Shown here in pieces: positions 38,180-49,978 of a stretch of DNA of 64,000 nucleotides (the stretch's first letter is position 1; the number at the start of each line of letters is the position of its first letter). Origin of the DNA: Schistosoma mansoni (taxonomy: Eukaryota > Platyhelminthes > Trematoda > Strigeidida > Schistosomatidae); contig NW_017386100.1 in the NCBI RefSeq assembly GCF_000237925.1, forward strand, positions 124,001 through 188,000. Reading direction: 5' to 3'. The notes below the pieces were generated by a model, which worked only from the letters and a program-made list of their open reading frames with translations, made no database searches and was not told where the DNA came from. Position numbers and translations under genes: made by a program.

Positions 38180-38389
38180 ATGATGTTCATCCTCTTTTAT
38201 AACTTTGTGAACTTTTTTGAAATAAGTTGTATGTACGGACAAGTTCTTGACGTTTGTGTTGCTTACAAAATGTCGGTAGTAAATTTATGTAAACGAATTA
38301 TTCTTTTGAATTTAACGCTTGATAAAATAAAAAAATAGATACCAGTCAGTTTAAACAAATTTGTTTAAAATCTAAGGATATAAACTCTG

Positions 38390-38550
38390 ACGTGGATGGT
38401 TTGATCGTGGACATTTCATCGTTCTTCTGCATGACGACATCAGTGAAAACTTCTGGTAGAAGTGAAGTGTTCGAATTCCTTCACATACAGCTCACAGCTT
38501 GTCATGTAGACCTAGGTGTTCATTGGTTTTTGTTGACCTTAAACCTATCA
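38390..38550 (+). repeat. Relative of the foldback repeat at 44.1 kb
   Basis: GATGGTTTGATCGTGGACAT, TCTGCATGACGACATCAG and AGAAGTGAAGTGTTCGAATT match 44091-44190. The right-hand inverted arm is not clear. A further piece of the left flank, reversed, lies at about 35130-35180. Confidence 0.6.
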
Positions 38551-38879
38551 TTGCTTACTTCTCTACCTTAATTGTATCTCCCATTACTTTAGTTTCTGGT
38601 TCTATGTTTGTTCATAATTTAAAAAACTATTTTTGTTTTATTCTAGGAAAGATGATCTGAGGGTTCACTGTCGAGGCAATTATTTCATTACTATAAGATG
38701 TATCGTTCAATGTTTATATCGTTCATTACAATCTGCTAGTATACATCGCCCGTTGTATGTGATTGTGCATATCAAGCAAAGAACAGTTCTTTACTTTGAA
38801 CGAACAGAATTTAAAGGCTGCTAGGGTGGAAACTCTACAACCATAAACTCGTTGTAGCATTTTAAAAACAAACTCTTGA

Positions 38880-40000
38880 AATTGAAGTCTTCAGATTACC
38901 TGAAGGTGATGAAATTATTCGTATGTTTTTGTCCGTACACATTTCCATTATCATAAATGAATAACGAGGTCTTTGATGACAAAATTTGCAATGACAAAGG
39001 AGTTAAACAATAAACTATCATTCATAGATGTACTAGTCACCAGAACCGATACAAAAAAAACTTGAGACTAATATACATCGGAAGCCTATCTACACAGATC
39101 AACTTTTCAATTACAATAGCAACAACCAAAGAACGCGTAAAAGTAACTGTGTACAAACTTTATTCAAGAGGGCGAGAAAACGCTACAGCACACTTGCCGC
39201 GCTGTGAACAAAGACAAAATATCTATCGATTATCTTTCAAAAGAATGACTACCTTTGCAATTTCGCCAAAAAATGCCAACCAAACGCGTCAGCAGAAACG
39301 AAGTGTTACGGGGGAACTGAAGACATTTGGCTGAATCAAACCTTTTTACTGTACATCAATTTTACTGTGTTTTTTGGATGTGTTTGTTTTACTTAACCTT
39401 TGGACTTGTTTGTTTATATCATTATTTTCGGACATTTTGATTTCTTTTGTCATTGGTTTGTTATTTGGGAGTTTTTGCTCCGGGAACCTACAAAATTGAA
39501 GGTTTGTTTTATAATTGTTATAATTATTGTTGTTAGGACGACTTTGGCGATTATTTGTGTATCGCGAATAAACTTGGTATCTAATTTGGAGTTTTGGTTC
39601 TCTTACCTACTTGGATTCGTGATTAGCGAATATCGACGGACAGTATTTCAATAGTTGGAACGGGCAAAATCTCATAATTGGACGAAAAACGAAGTCAGGT
39701 ACGGAAAACGTCAAACGAATAATTCTACCATGTATAAAAGCCATATCAGAATTTCCTGAAGCCATTTGCAATAAGCGTGGTACAAAAACCAACAAAGTGA
39801 TTTCAATCACTCCTGTGTAAACCGAAGGACAAAATGACAAAAGAAGAAAAAGCAAACAATATCTACAATATAAACTGTTCCAATTGTGAAAAACACTACA
39901 TTGGACAAAGTGGACGCGCCCTTCATCTTCTCCTGCACAAACATCAATAAGCCGTCGAATGCCGTTACAACAGACTAAGTTGTATCGCGTAAACATGATC
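38880..40000 (+). pseudogene. Penelope-like element relic (RT end and GIY-YIG)
   Basis: Fragments in changing frames: NNKLSFIDVLVTRTDTKK (about 39000), NIHRKPIYTDQLFNYNSNN (about 39080), CVQTLFKRAR (about 39155), then about 500 bases of unrelated-looking sequence, then NIYNINCSNCEKHYIGQSGR (about 39865), the GIY-YIG core, with a stop after LLLHKHQ. It is a different PLE from those at 31 and 52 kb and is badly decayed, with many stops. Confidence 0.75.
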
Positions 40001-40039
40001 AGCGATCAACAATACAGAACTTTTTATTATTTTATTTTA

Positions 40040-40392
40040 TTTAAACACTTAAATATCGGTGCGAATGGGCACCGAATACATGTAGCCGGTGACCAACGAC
40101 GATTGGTTCATACGCCATTTGTTCCCTCAGGATACTGAAAGCAATGTGCATCACTGGTTTGGAATGAAGGTTTTCCAACTCTCCTAGGTGGACTCGCCGT
40201 GTCCACCAACCCGGGTAAAGTACCGAGCATTCGCTTTTCGTACTCTCAATTTCGTAAACAATACCGGTGCCACGAGAAAGCAGTGAGTAGGACTTCACTG
40301 GCAGAGGCTATATGCGCGTAGCCATGTGAGAGCATTTGGAGAGGGAGAGCGGACTCTCCTCACTTTCGGCTGTATCAGGGCATTTGGGGTCA
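40040..40392 (-). repeat. Repeat R, copy 2
   Basis: Reverse-complement relative of 32380-32895, truncated at one end. It starts about 40 bases after the PLE relic. Shared blocks include CATTTGTTCCCTCAGGAT and GCATTTGGAGAGGGAGAGC. Confidence 0.75.
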
Positions 40393-40399
40393 CAATACA

Positions 40400-41780
40400 G
40401 AACTATAAAATATAGTCAAAATTTGATTTCCCAAACTGAATATCATGGGTTCCTACAGAGAATAATCAAAAGTGAATGAAGAATGTAAAACTGTGATATA
40501 AATGAAATTACCATATTATTAATATTACTACATTTAGCCAATCGGAATGTCTATTTGTCTTCGTTCAATGTCTTTTTGAATTATACCTTTGCTTGATAGT
40601 CACCGTATATTGTTACGTAGCACTTAACACTTGACAGAATTTCCGCTTCTAGTTACGAACTTGTTGAAGCTAACTCCACTAAAAAGTAAAGCCTATCTTG
40701 TTCATCGTATCAAGTTCACAGCCTTATCCTAGTATTTATCGTACACTTATGATTGCTCAGGAGTCATGGTTAATAAAATATCCATGTCATGTAAGTCATA
40801 TCGTGGAGGTAGATGTAACGGTTATCGCAATCATTGTTCAGTATCCATGATACTTTTGAGAAATTCTAGCAATGTTTCAAAGTCAAAATAACATCTCATG
40901 TAAATTGAATTTATTACCGCTTTTCAACTTTTCTTTTGTATGTATCATTATACCAGTTCTCAACTGTATGACTATGAAATTTTCTTATGGTTCCTCCTGA
41001 ACGTCAACTTACTAGAGTGAATTATTTTTGTTTACTCAGTCTATAAATTATCCTATCAGTCAATTAATCATTCAATCATCCACTTATTTTCTTACAAACT
41101 ATTCATACTACTAATACAAATATCAGTAGTAATATTATCAATGAATGCAAACGTACATAAAATATGATTACAATCTGCATGCATCATAATCAATACAATG
41201 ACGAAATCGTAACGTGCATTATTTGAGAGAAAGTACGGAAAGGCGAGTACTAATATTACTTCAACTGTAGTCATAAGCGTAAACATAATAAGAGCTGAAA
41301 TCATTCAACACTTGACTAAGGTTACAATGAATGTGTGAACAATAGAACAATCATGTATGCAACCCTTTCGATTGATCCTTTCCAATATACAAGATCACTC
41401 ATTCAATTAATGTTGAACTCAATAATTTGACCTCGAAAACTATTTTTTCACGAAGTAGGTTCCATTTTTTGAACTTGGGAATAAGGACAACTAATGGCAT
41501 TTACCTTTTATGTTGATGGATTAAATGTACAATGATGAGAATGTTAGTTATCACCGATGAAAAAGGCTTCAAACAAGTTAACGCTGAACGTCTATGCAAA
41601 CATGATCAACGATTCATTCTGTGAATAGTGTGAATCAGAGGTACTTGATGTGGAATGTCAACAAAATTCGAAATCACAATTATATGAACACAGAATATTC
41701 TTTTTTATAATCCATAAAAAATTGGCCAAGTTTATAGCAGAGTACATCATTTAAGAAACTGTAACATGTGAATCACGAAG
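40400..41780. other. No recognisable gene
   Basis: AT-rich. The minus open frame at 41092-41304 is hydrophobic but shows no start, splice or family evidence. A short segment at 41640-41680 recurs at 27505-27540. Confidence 0.45.
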
Positions 41781-41784
41781 TGTT

Positions 41785-42410
41785 TGTAATAGGATGACAT
41801 AGGGTGAGATAGAACATTGGGATTACAAATCAGAAATAACGTAATATGCAGAATATTATGAATTAGGTCAGATATAGTAAATAGGGTTGGATGCTGAATA
41901 AATTTCTCTTACAGGTTAGAAGTGTGATGATAATAGTAATAATAATAGTCCCAGAGTGAACATCAACTCTGAGATGCAGGTACATCCAGCTGACCAGTCC
42001 CGAATTGGAAGAAACGCGCGTCACACTGGATTCCACTGCTAGCCACTATCCATCTTTGCTTATCATGCTTGTGAATCAAGGCTATATCGAGTCAATACGT
42101 GCAGTATGCACATATGGCCAATTAGAGACTGACCAGTTGTAGTCCTAAAAACATCAATGGGAAGATTCAAAACAAACAATACTAAATGAATTTAATAATA
42201 TTGACTGGTAAGATTTGTACATGAAATAAGTTTAAAATGAACATGAATTATATTAATGTCACCATATTATAAAACTGATTATTAACAAGTTGACCCTGAA
42301 GTTGGCCAGGATAAAATGAGCGGCTGAACATAATTCTTTTGGATGCAAAGCTCTGGCTTTTTGATCCGAATAGTAATTGCCTCAGCCGTCTTCAGGATTC
42401 TCAGTCTGAC
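41785..42410 (-). repeat. Repeat E, copy 3, split by a SINE
   Basis: Reverse-complement relative of 35935-36368 and 47320-47780. Its two parts, about 41785-41945 and 42190-42410, are separated by an Sm-alpha-like SINE inserted next to an ATAATA microsatellite. Confidence 0.8.
41948..42190 (+). mobile_element. Sm-alpha-like SINE (family 1), 5'-truncated, HHR decayed
   Basis: Starts at TCCCAGAGTGAACATCAACT, just after where box B should be, then the HHR region (41981-42034) with CTGACCAG for CTGANGA and GGAAGAAAC. The body continues through ATCCATCTTTGC and GCAGTATGCACATATG to the tail CATCAATGGGAAGATTC. Lacking a Pol III head and the core, it is inactive. Confidence 0.8.
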
Positions 42411-42832
42411 AGAATTAGGTAGACGTCTGTTAACAGGATATATTATTGTGAAAGATTACTCGATGTTGGTTCTATGTCACGTCTGAACTAAATGGGCTAA
42501 AAAAAGAGCTGTTAACCGTTTTGACTACACCTTTGCTTAACCACACTTGGAGGTGCTCACGAGCCCGAACATACAAAGACCTAGAACATCTGCCTATGTC
42601 AAGTGTGTATATCAGTATATTGATATATTTGGGAATTTAGCGAATGAATTGGATACAGTCGTTTCGTTGAATACCGATATAATAGTACATATGATGAGAC
42701 ATTGAATGAAAAACTGATTATCACCACAAGATTTATGTAATGAAGCGTGGGAGAAGTGATACTGTTGAACAAGTACTTCAATAAAAAGTAGTAATTTCTA
42801 TTACCGTCAGTCATGCATACATCAGACCAAGT

Positions 42833-43010
42833 ATTTTCAGAAGGAGTTTTGTAGAGATTTAGTATTTTCATAGTTTAAAGCATGAGATCGCGGATGCACA
42901 CTGCAGAGGAGTCCCACAATAGGACGAAACGGCCGTCCCGTAGTTCCAGGTTTTCCCTGGTGGTCTAGCTCCAATTGACTAATGCTTTCAACTAAGCTTT
43001 TTCAGTTATG
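42833..43010 (+). mobile_element. Family-2 hammerhead element with inverted tails, HHR on plus strand
   Basis: The left end CAGAAGGAGTTTTGTAGAG to TTTAAAGCATGAG is an inverted tail fragment. Then comes the HHR (42893-42950) on the plus strand, then the tail GGTGGTCTAGCTCCAATTG to TGCTTTCAACTA. The core reads CAGAGGAG instead of CTGAGGAG, while GGACGAAAC is intact, so one core base is lost. Confidence 0.75.
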
Positions 43011-43394
43011 TATGGTTATTTTTAGATTATCCGGTGAAGATTATATTGTAATATGACTGAAAAGTCAGCTAAATATCCAGATGTATAAAGAAGATTATAT
43101 CAAAGACACGTAAAACCTCCCAATTCCTCATTATCACCTATATGAAATATGTATAATATCCAAATTGTGTAGTTTAAGATCTCAGTGACGAATACACTAT
43201 AGATGTGAAGGAGTCTGATGACATTGCAAAGTTCAGTCTTAAACACAAGTTTATCATGATTATCGTAAGTGGTTTTCCAGAAAACAAATTAACCTTATCA
43301 ACAACTGTTAATTACCACCTTTTTAAAGGAGTTGAGAAAGACATGTACGCTGTCAACAGCATTCAAGCTAAGGACAAATAAACATTTCACATTA

Positions 43395-43545
43395 GACCGA
43401 AGGTTCTGAGTTTGAGTCTTACGTGCAGGGTCGTGGATGAACATCACTGAGGAGTTTCATACTAGGATGACACAGCCGTCAAATGCTTCCAAGTTTTCAG
43501 TGGTGGCCTACATTGATCGGCTCATAATTTCAATAAGATAATAAA
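43395..43545 (+). repeat. Decayed family-2 hammerhead retroposon
   Basis: A box-B-like GAGTTTGAGTCTTACG is followed by ATCACTGAGGAG, AGGATGACACAG and GCCGTCAAATGCTTCC. The GAAA box is lost. Confidence 0.65.
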
Positions 43546-43694
43546 AAAATGTCAACATTTGAGTGAATGACAGGGGCCATTTCTTAAACTGTTCAGACGT
43601 AATTACACATAGTTTTACCATAAGTGCTTTATAGTTTAATAGAATTTTCAATTGTAGAGTATTATCGATTACATCATAAACTTCATAAACAATT

Positions 43695-43825
43695 ACCATT
43701 TCATAGTTGAAATCATGAGTCAATTGAAGCTAGATCACCATGGGAAACCTGGAAGCACTGGACGGCCGTTTCGTCCTATCATGGGACTCTTCAGCAGTGC
43801 ACGTCCACGATCCCGCATTTCACTG
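43695..43825 (-). mobile_element. Family-2 hammerhead retroposon, truncated before the head
   Basis: Tail (GTTGAAATCATGAGTCAATT) and HHR are present on the minus strand. The copy breaks at about 43820 (GATCCCGCA), before the tRNA-like head. Confidence 0.75.
43751..43802 (-). ncRNA. Hammerhead ribozyme, core intact
   Basis: Minus strand: GTGCACTG, CTGAAGAG, TCCCATGATAGGA, CGAAAC, GGCCGTC, CAGTGCTTCC. CUGANGA with N=A, stem I GCACUG/CAGUGC. Among the best-preserved family-2 copies. Confidence 0.8.
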
Positions 43826-44090
43826 CAATACCCAATGAATCATTTAATTCATTCATGTAGTCTTGTGTTCAATGTAATCATACAATGATTCATTTAATGT
43901 GTGTGTGTACAATTTTACACAGATATTACGTTAATGTCACTAGTTTTTATTCACTGGTCGAATGAGATGCTAATGACAGATAGATAATATAAGAGTCATG
44001 TTAAATAAAGAATTGATGTATTTTCAATTGTGAGATGGTACATTTGTACCTCAAGTGGATGATTTCGATGGAGATCTGTTCTTTGAGCTT

Positions 44091-44256
44091 GATGGTTTAG
44101 TCGTTGAGCTTTAATCGTCCTTCTGAACGACATCATCAGCACAAAGTTCGAGTGAAAGTGAAGTGTTTGAATTTCACCACATGTGGTTCACAGCCTGTCC
44201 TGAAGACTCCGAGGTGTCGTTCAGAAGGACGATGAAAGCTCCACGATCAAACCATC
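44091..44256. repeat. Foldback repeat with long inverted arms
   Basis: The left arm 44091-44134 (GATGGTTTAGTCGTTGAGC, then TCGTCCTTCTGAACGAC) is inverted at 44214-44256 (GTCGTTCAGAAGGACGA, then GATCAAACCATC), with about four mismatches over some 43 bases and an 80-base spacer. A transcript would form a long hairpin. A related single-armed copy lies at 38390-38550. Confidence 0.8.
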
Positions 44257-44279
44257 CAGTCCAAAGATTAAAACTCCAT

Positions 44280-45330
44280 CAAAATTTCCAATGGTCTCAG
44301 ACAGGGTAACTCATATTAGCTGGCTTATAAAGGTCAACTGCTTAGCCTTGCATAGGTCAATCTATCTATCTTGGTAACTTACTGATCACGAACAAAACGA
44401 AAAATTGTCTAAACATCAATGATGCATCAATTCATACTCAATTATAGGAAGTTAAACTTGATCATTTCTATGTTGTATGTGATGTACACTTATTACAAAA
44501 GTGTTATTGCATAGTTATTGCGAACTCATTGAATACTTGTTGACATCTATGGTGAAAATTATTATTAGGTGTGATATCCAATAGCAAAACCCATTACTAC
44601 CTATCATGACGGTAACACTCCATACACAGCAGGTCACCCTCAATGGTCCTTGTAAGACAGTCAAGATGAATGAATGTGTTGCATCTCGAACGTCTAACCA
44701 ATAAACCAGATCCGTTTCCAGTAACTGGCATGCTTTCGAACTGATATGACTACGTATTTCCCTGAATTCAGTGCCGCTGTTGAACATGACTTTTCAAGAC
44801 ACATTTTTATTAATTCATGTCATCCAACATGCAGCTATTAGCTACTCCTTGAAAATTGATGGATTGCACAACACAACACCACACATCTACGATTGATGTC
44901 GTACATTTTAATTGTTCCTACATTAAAAAAATTACTTTTGGTCTGAACACTATTGTCCATGTTTGTGTGAGAGACGTTATATTGTATAGTAAGTTGACGT
45001 TTACTTTTCAGTGTTTTCATGTACATTAGACGACGAAAAAATTGAAACATTTCAATGGAGATATTCTATGAGTAAGTTAGACATGGTGAACGTTTCGCAT
45101 AACGATTTTGTAACTATGGGACCTACTTTTTCCAAACGTATTCGAAATCATGGTATCAAAATAAACCAACTATAAGGTTTTAAAATAGTTCATAGTTTTA
45201 CTTCTAGGTTTCAAGTGGTTAAAGAGAATCTTTAGCACAAATGAAATTTAAGTAAGAATATGATCAATACACAACCAGAATTCTTTAGGAACCGTGTAAA
45301 GCTACTGACCAGTCAATTATAATTTTGATC
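44280..45330. other. No recognisable gene
   Basis: AT-rich. Minus open frames at 44515-44787 and 44838-45050 lack any recognised motif. Confidence 0.4.
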
Positions 45331-45334
45331 ATTA

Positions 45335-45695
45335 TCAACAACCAGTGGCCGGATAATATCAGCAACAGCCTACTGTACGAGAGGACAAAACCAGCTTCCA
45401 GCTGAAGAGGAAATTAGAAAAAGACGTTGGAACAAGGATCGGACATACATTAGGGAAATCACCAAACTGCATCACGAAGCAAGCGCTAACTTGGAATCCC
45501 GAAAAGAAGTAGAAAAGAGGAAGGCCAAAAAACACATTACGTCGGGAAATAGAAGCAGATATGAAAAGGATGTATAACAACTGGATCGAACTGGGAAAGA
45601 TTGCTCAGGACAGGGTTGAATGGAGAATGATGGTGTGTGGCCTCTGTTCCTCCATGAGGGGTAACAGGCGTAGGTACGTAAGTAAGTAAGTATCA
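45335..45695 (+). mobile_element. RTE-type LINE 3' end
   Basis: Encodes the very C-terminus of the RTE reverse transcriptase in shifting frames: [13 protein letters not shown], then TWNPE- and KRKRG-like blocks, ending shortly before GGGGTAACAGGCGTAGG and a TAAG repeat, like the element ending at 34490. Stops and frameshifts are present. It is a second, independent insertion. Confidence 0.75.
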
Positions 45696-45795
45696 AAGGA
45701 TATGTACATCCTTTCAAATACTACTTTTTATGCAGTATTGATCTTAATTGAATAATATGTCTGGAAGAAAAACGTTCATTATTCGATTATAATTA

Positions 45796-46160
45796 ATGCA
45801 CACTTATCAGAAGGGGTTTTTGTGGAGATTTAGTATTTTCATAGTTGAGAGCGTGAATCAATTGAAGCTAGACCGCCATGGAAAACCTAAAAGCAATGGA
45901 CGGCCTTTTCGTCCTATCATGGGACTACTCAGTATTGCTCATCCCCGATCCCGCACTCGCGAGATTCGAACCCAGGACCTACCAGTCTCGAGCCAGAGCC
46001 CTTAACCGGTAGACCACTGAGCCGGCAGGCATCCGACGGTGTTAATGTCTAATCAACCAATCCACGTAGTTTGAGCAACCGTCCACCAATTGTCTTCAGT
46101 GAGTTGTTATCTCATAACGGACATGGTTGAACTCCACTGGTCACTGCTTCCGACTAGAAC
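45796..46160 (-). mobile_element. Family-2 hammerhead retroposon, long copy with head
   Basis: On the minus strand: GGCTCAGTGGTCTACCGG (box-A-like), CTGGGTTCGAATCTC (box B), the HHR (45944-45890), and the tail to AGGGGTTTTTGTGG at 45811. The HHR core reads CTGAGTAG and CGAAAA, so it is probably inactive. Upstream of the head about 100 bases (CAATTGGTGGACGG region) are shared with the 36.4- and 36.7-kb copies. The right inverted tail is absent. Confidence 0.8.
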
Positions 46161-46164
46161 TCTA

Positions 46165-47300
46165 TGATAATAATGAAGATGAAATATAACTTATTAATAA
46201 AATGGGTTAAATTATATATGGATACATGTAATCGCTAAATTGATCACTTGTCAATAACACTATCATTCTAGACGACTGAACGACTGAGATGACTTCACAT
46301 CAGTTCAACTGTAAAAAACATTACAAAATAAAAGATCACAGTTGATACGTTGAAGCTTCTCCTGGTTCGTAGATTTGTGTATTCATATCAAAGAATTCAG
46401 AACACATTTGACAACGAATTAGTGATCGGAACACAAAAGAACAACGTTTTGCCCAAATTCGTATTCCAATTTTAGTTTGGACCGCTGAAGCTGACTGACT
46501 GACGTTGAGATCCAGAAAAACTGATCTCTTTATCTGAGATTGATAACCACAATATTATGATCTAATCCAATCGTTTAAATGTACAAGAACATCTCTGAAA
46601 TTGGCTTTTTTGGAGCGTTTCATACAAAAAACTATTATTAGGCCAATTGATCATGGTTTGAAATATCTATTGAATGAAAGTCAAATAGGGTTAGGTATCA
46701 CAATTGATTGATCATTGGATAGTGATCAATGTCATGCTATCGATCAAGTTGCAATGTGGCCACTAGCATAGGTGGCTTGACACTGTGTGCATTATGTTGA
46801 GACCATTCCATAATAATAAAATGAATCGATCAAATGTTCTGAAATCAATACTAATTTTCCTCCTAATTTCTAAGATTTCTTAACGACTGTATTCATCATC
46901 ATCTTTTTTTTTTACCTTGATTTCTATTTACAGTTACACGATGTACCAATGTAAGTATAATCCCATCAAACGTGTCTACAATATATCTTTATGCTCAGGT
47001 GGATAGACAATGACTGTAGTAATTTAATTATTGAAATGTCTTGAAAGCACACATTTACAATTTTCAACTCTTCAATGAATGTAGCTTATTAAGGGTAAAA
47101 CCGAAACCAAGAATCACAATCCGAATGAGAAGCTTATCAACTTAAGTATATGTGAATTGGCTTCTATTGGTTGATTGAATCTTATTATTGATGTTTATGA
47201 TTTCAATAAATCACATTGACTCTGTTTGACAGAATTGTGGATGCACATCCCTGATAAAGCTGGTATAAGACGTAGGGAGATATCTTTCTCATGTAGGTAA
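46165..47300. other. No recognisable gene
   Basis: AT-rich sequence between two repeats. Nothing beyond short random open frames was seen. Confidence 0.4.
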
Positions 47301-47319
47301 TAAAATCGTGAAATAATGA

Positions 47320-47780
47320 ATTCGGCAATTGCTATTCGGATCAAAAAGCCAGAGCTCTGCATCCAAAAGAAATATGTACAGTCGCTCCTTTTACCCTGGT
47401 CAACTTCAGGGTCAACTTGTTAATAATCAACTTTGGGAATATGGTGACATTAATTTGATTAATGTTCATTTCTATATCTTAAACTTAGTTTATCTACACA
47501 TCTTATCAGTCATTTTTATTATTATTATCACACCTGTTAACCTTTTATAGAAATTTATTTATCATCCACCCCCAATCTACTACTATATCTGACCTAATTT
47601 ATATTATTCTACATATTACGTAATTTCTGATTTGTAATCGCATTTTTCTATCTCTCACCCCCATGTCAACTATGCATATATTCTGATCATCATTCATCTT
47701 ACGATTTTATTTCACCTATAAACTGATTCAAGTTAACACTTCATATTAGTCATCCCCAATAACATTAACGATTCGATCTT
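47320..47780 (+). repeat. Repeat E, copy 2
   Basis: Same-orientation relative of 35935-36368, with an extra segment around 47430-47490. The open frame at 47329-47550 is repeat sequence, not a gene. Confidence 0.85.
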
Positions 47781-48494
47781 ATTTTATTTTATATGACGAA
47801 CAACACTCCTTGATTCACATATTACAGTTTCTTAAATTGATGTACTCTGCCTTAAACTTGGCCAATCTTCTTTTATGGATTATTAATTTATAATTGTAGA
47901 GTACGTGATGAGAAATTCATTGAAAAGAATATTCTTCGTTCATATAATTGTGTTTTAATATGATGGGAATTTTTCAGCGAATAACATGTAGCTTAAAAAT
48001 TAAGACAAGCTCCATAAAGAGTAGAAAAGTTGGATTGTTATTCATTATAAATTGTAATAAAAGTGATGGGATCATTATTCATTAACATAATTCAGACAGC
48101 ATTCATGTCCGACTTATTATTTGATAATGGATTCCTGATCACCGATATCCGTCTATGAATGTGATGAGCAAATTGTGTTGATTGACATGATGTTCCAAAT
48201 GGGTACATAATTGAATGCGACAAATAAACTTTCGGAAAACTTGATTAGAATTTGTATTATTACTTTTAACTCAACAAATGATAATAATGATAAGATTGCA
48301 ATAACTAAAAACGTACATCAATATCCAAACAAGAACTGTACATGGATCCTGTAGATGTTGAACTGTCTCCCTACAAAATATTTACTTCTATGGTTGATTG
48401 AACAACTTACAGTGGTGATAAGATCATGATAATCAACAGTGTAATAGCTATTTCAATTCCAAGAATAAGAAAAACCTTAAATTAAGTGGCTATC

Positions 48495-48670
48495 AGGACT
48501 CAGTGGCCGAGTGGATAACGCGATGGCGTTTGAAGCGAGGGTACTGGGTTCGAATCCCAGAGTGAACATCAACTCTGAGATGCAGGTACATCCAGCTGAC
48601 GAGTCCCAAATAGGACGAAACGCGCGTCCTGGATTCCACTGCTAGCCACTATCCATCTCTGCTAACCATG
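48495..48670 (+). mobile_element. Sm-alpha-like SINE (family 1), head and HHR well preserved
   Basis: The head is tRNA-like: box A TGGCCGAGTGG (48507-48517), box B GGTTCGAATCC (48547-48557) preceded by TACTG and followed by a pairing CAG. The HHR follows at 48584-48635, then ATTCCACTGCTAGCCACTAT and CATCTCTGCTAACCATGCTT, where it stops. The tail part (GCACAGTATGCACATAT onward), present at 42 and 63 kb, is missing. Head and ribozyme are both intact, which is the pairing needed for a self-processing Pol III transcript. Confidence 0.85.
48584..48635 (+). ncRNA. Hammerhead ribozyme of the Sm-alpha type, core intact
   Basis: GGTACATCCAG, CTGACGAG, TCCCAAATAGGA, CGAAAC, GCGCGTC, CTGGATTCC. Stem I AUCCAG/CUGGAU is perfect, stem II GUCC/GGAC has loop CAAAUA, helix III is ACGC/GCGU, and cleavage would follow GUC. 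It matches the published schistosome HHR layout as I know it. Confidence 0.9.
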
Positions 48671-48679
48671 CTTAAATTA

Positions 48680-49600
48680 ATAATTTACTAAAAATATTCA
48701 TCATATCATACCATTTTCGTATACTCTGATAGAGCAGAAATATTACTGTGGTTACATGTACTTGTAATTTTACTGCCTGATTTGTACATCCATGAACTAT
48801 TGTATAGATCAGCAAACATTTCTTCAAGTGTATCTAGAAATAGAAGAAAATATGATGCCGTTTCCTAACATTTCCAATGATATAAATATATGAAAATGAA
48901 GTGAAGTGAAAGTAGGAAGAAAAGACTGAATACAATTTGATACTTGGTCATTTCGTTGATCTTATTGAATAACGTTAATTTAGTGGAATAACTGAGTAAT
49001 TAACTGACTGTCAAGTATATAATTATCCTCCTATTATTAGACAGTATTTTTGGTCGATCACTATAGAATAAGATGACATTGATTGAAACGTTTTTGGTCT
49101 TTGATGTACCTTCGCATTGCTGATGATGCATGATTTTCGCTTCATGAAAATATGGAAAATCATGGTTCATGGAGTTTATAAAAAGTAGATGAGATCGTAA
49201 GGAAGGGAATATTCACTTTTGAAAATCCATCATTACTTACTTGATAAATTACAGAAACGGTGTTGTATACCACCGTCCTAATGGTTTGTTTATTTCACCG
49301 CGTAGAATGAATTATTCAAAGTGAAATACTGAAAATAATATAAAGATCTTCTTAGAATTATATACAGTAATGAAACTTTGAACTGCAGTTAGGTTAATTT
49401 GATGAAACTAACCGTAGTTTTCGTGTGTGTGTGTTTGTATAATGTTGTGAATTGATGATAAACATGATTTCCAATGGTATCTCAGTATTTAATCTGGTTA
49501 AACTATTACGTAGAAGAACAATGAACTACTCAATTGTTTTTAATAATAATAATGTGGATCATTTACATAGTTCATGATATTTCAGTGATAAAACCATTCC
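48680..49600. other. No recognisable gene
   Basis: AT-rich. Nothing beyond a short GTGTGTGTG run near 49425. Confidence 0.4.
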
Positions 49601-49978
49601 GTTAATCTTCAAAGGATGCGCCATGAATATCTGAATCACCCATTGAATTGAGCTTTATAGATCATTCAGTAGTTTATTTTGATAAGAGCACAGTTTTCAG
49701 ACATATTTTGTTTTTTTTGTTATAGATTTTACACGTAAACCTTTCATAAGGATTTGGAGTTTGAAAGGATTCATTGGTTACAATTCATTAGTTCTACATA
49801 TCAAGGTATAATATTTCACTCCATTGGTTCTTTGTACGTATTGCACAACAACAACTGAGTTTGAATTATAAAAATTAATTGCAATGAGTGGTTGATTATC
49901 AGCTGCTTATGACCATATTTGTATCCAAGTGTAATATTGAGATATGATACAACATGAAGTAATCGACACTGATGATCA
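49601..49978 (+). repeat. Repeat I, left copy of a 10-kb-spaced inverted pair
   Basis: The reverse complement of 59638-60025 matches throughout at roughly 85% by eye. Shared blocks include TTCAAAGGATGC, TATTTTGATAAGAGCA, TTTTCAGACATATTTTG, TTACACGTAAACC and CCAAGTGTAATATTGAGATA. This copy has in-frame stops where the right copy has an open frame. Confidence 0.8.

Noticed and set aside
38633-38824. A further exon after the unidentified gene
   Set aside because: Follows a plausible acceptor, but the upstream exon already ends in a stop and no motif supports it.
48495-48560. A tRNA gene call
   Set aside because: Box A and box B are present, but there is no proper acceptor or anticodon stem and the unit continues into a hammerhead SINE repeated elsewhere.
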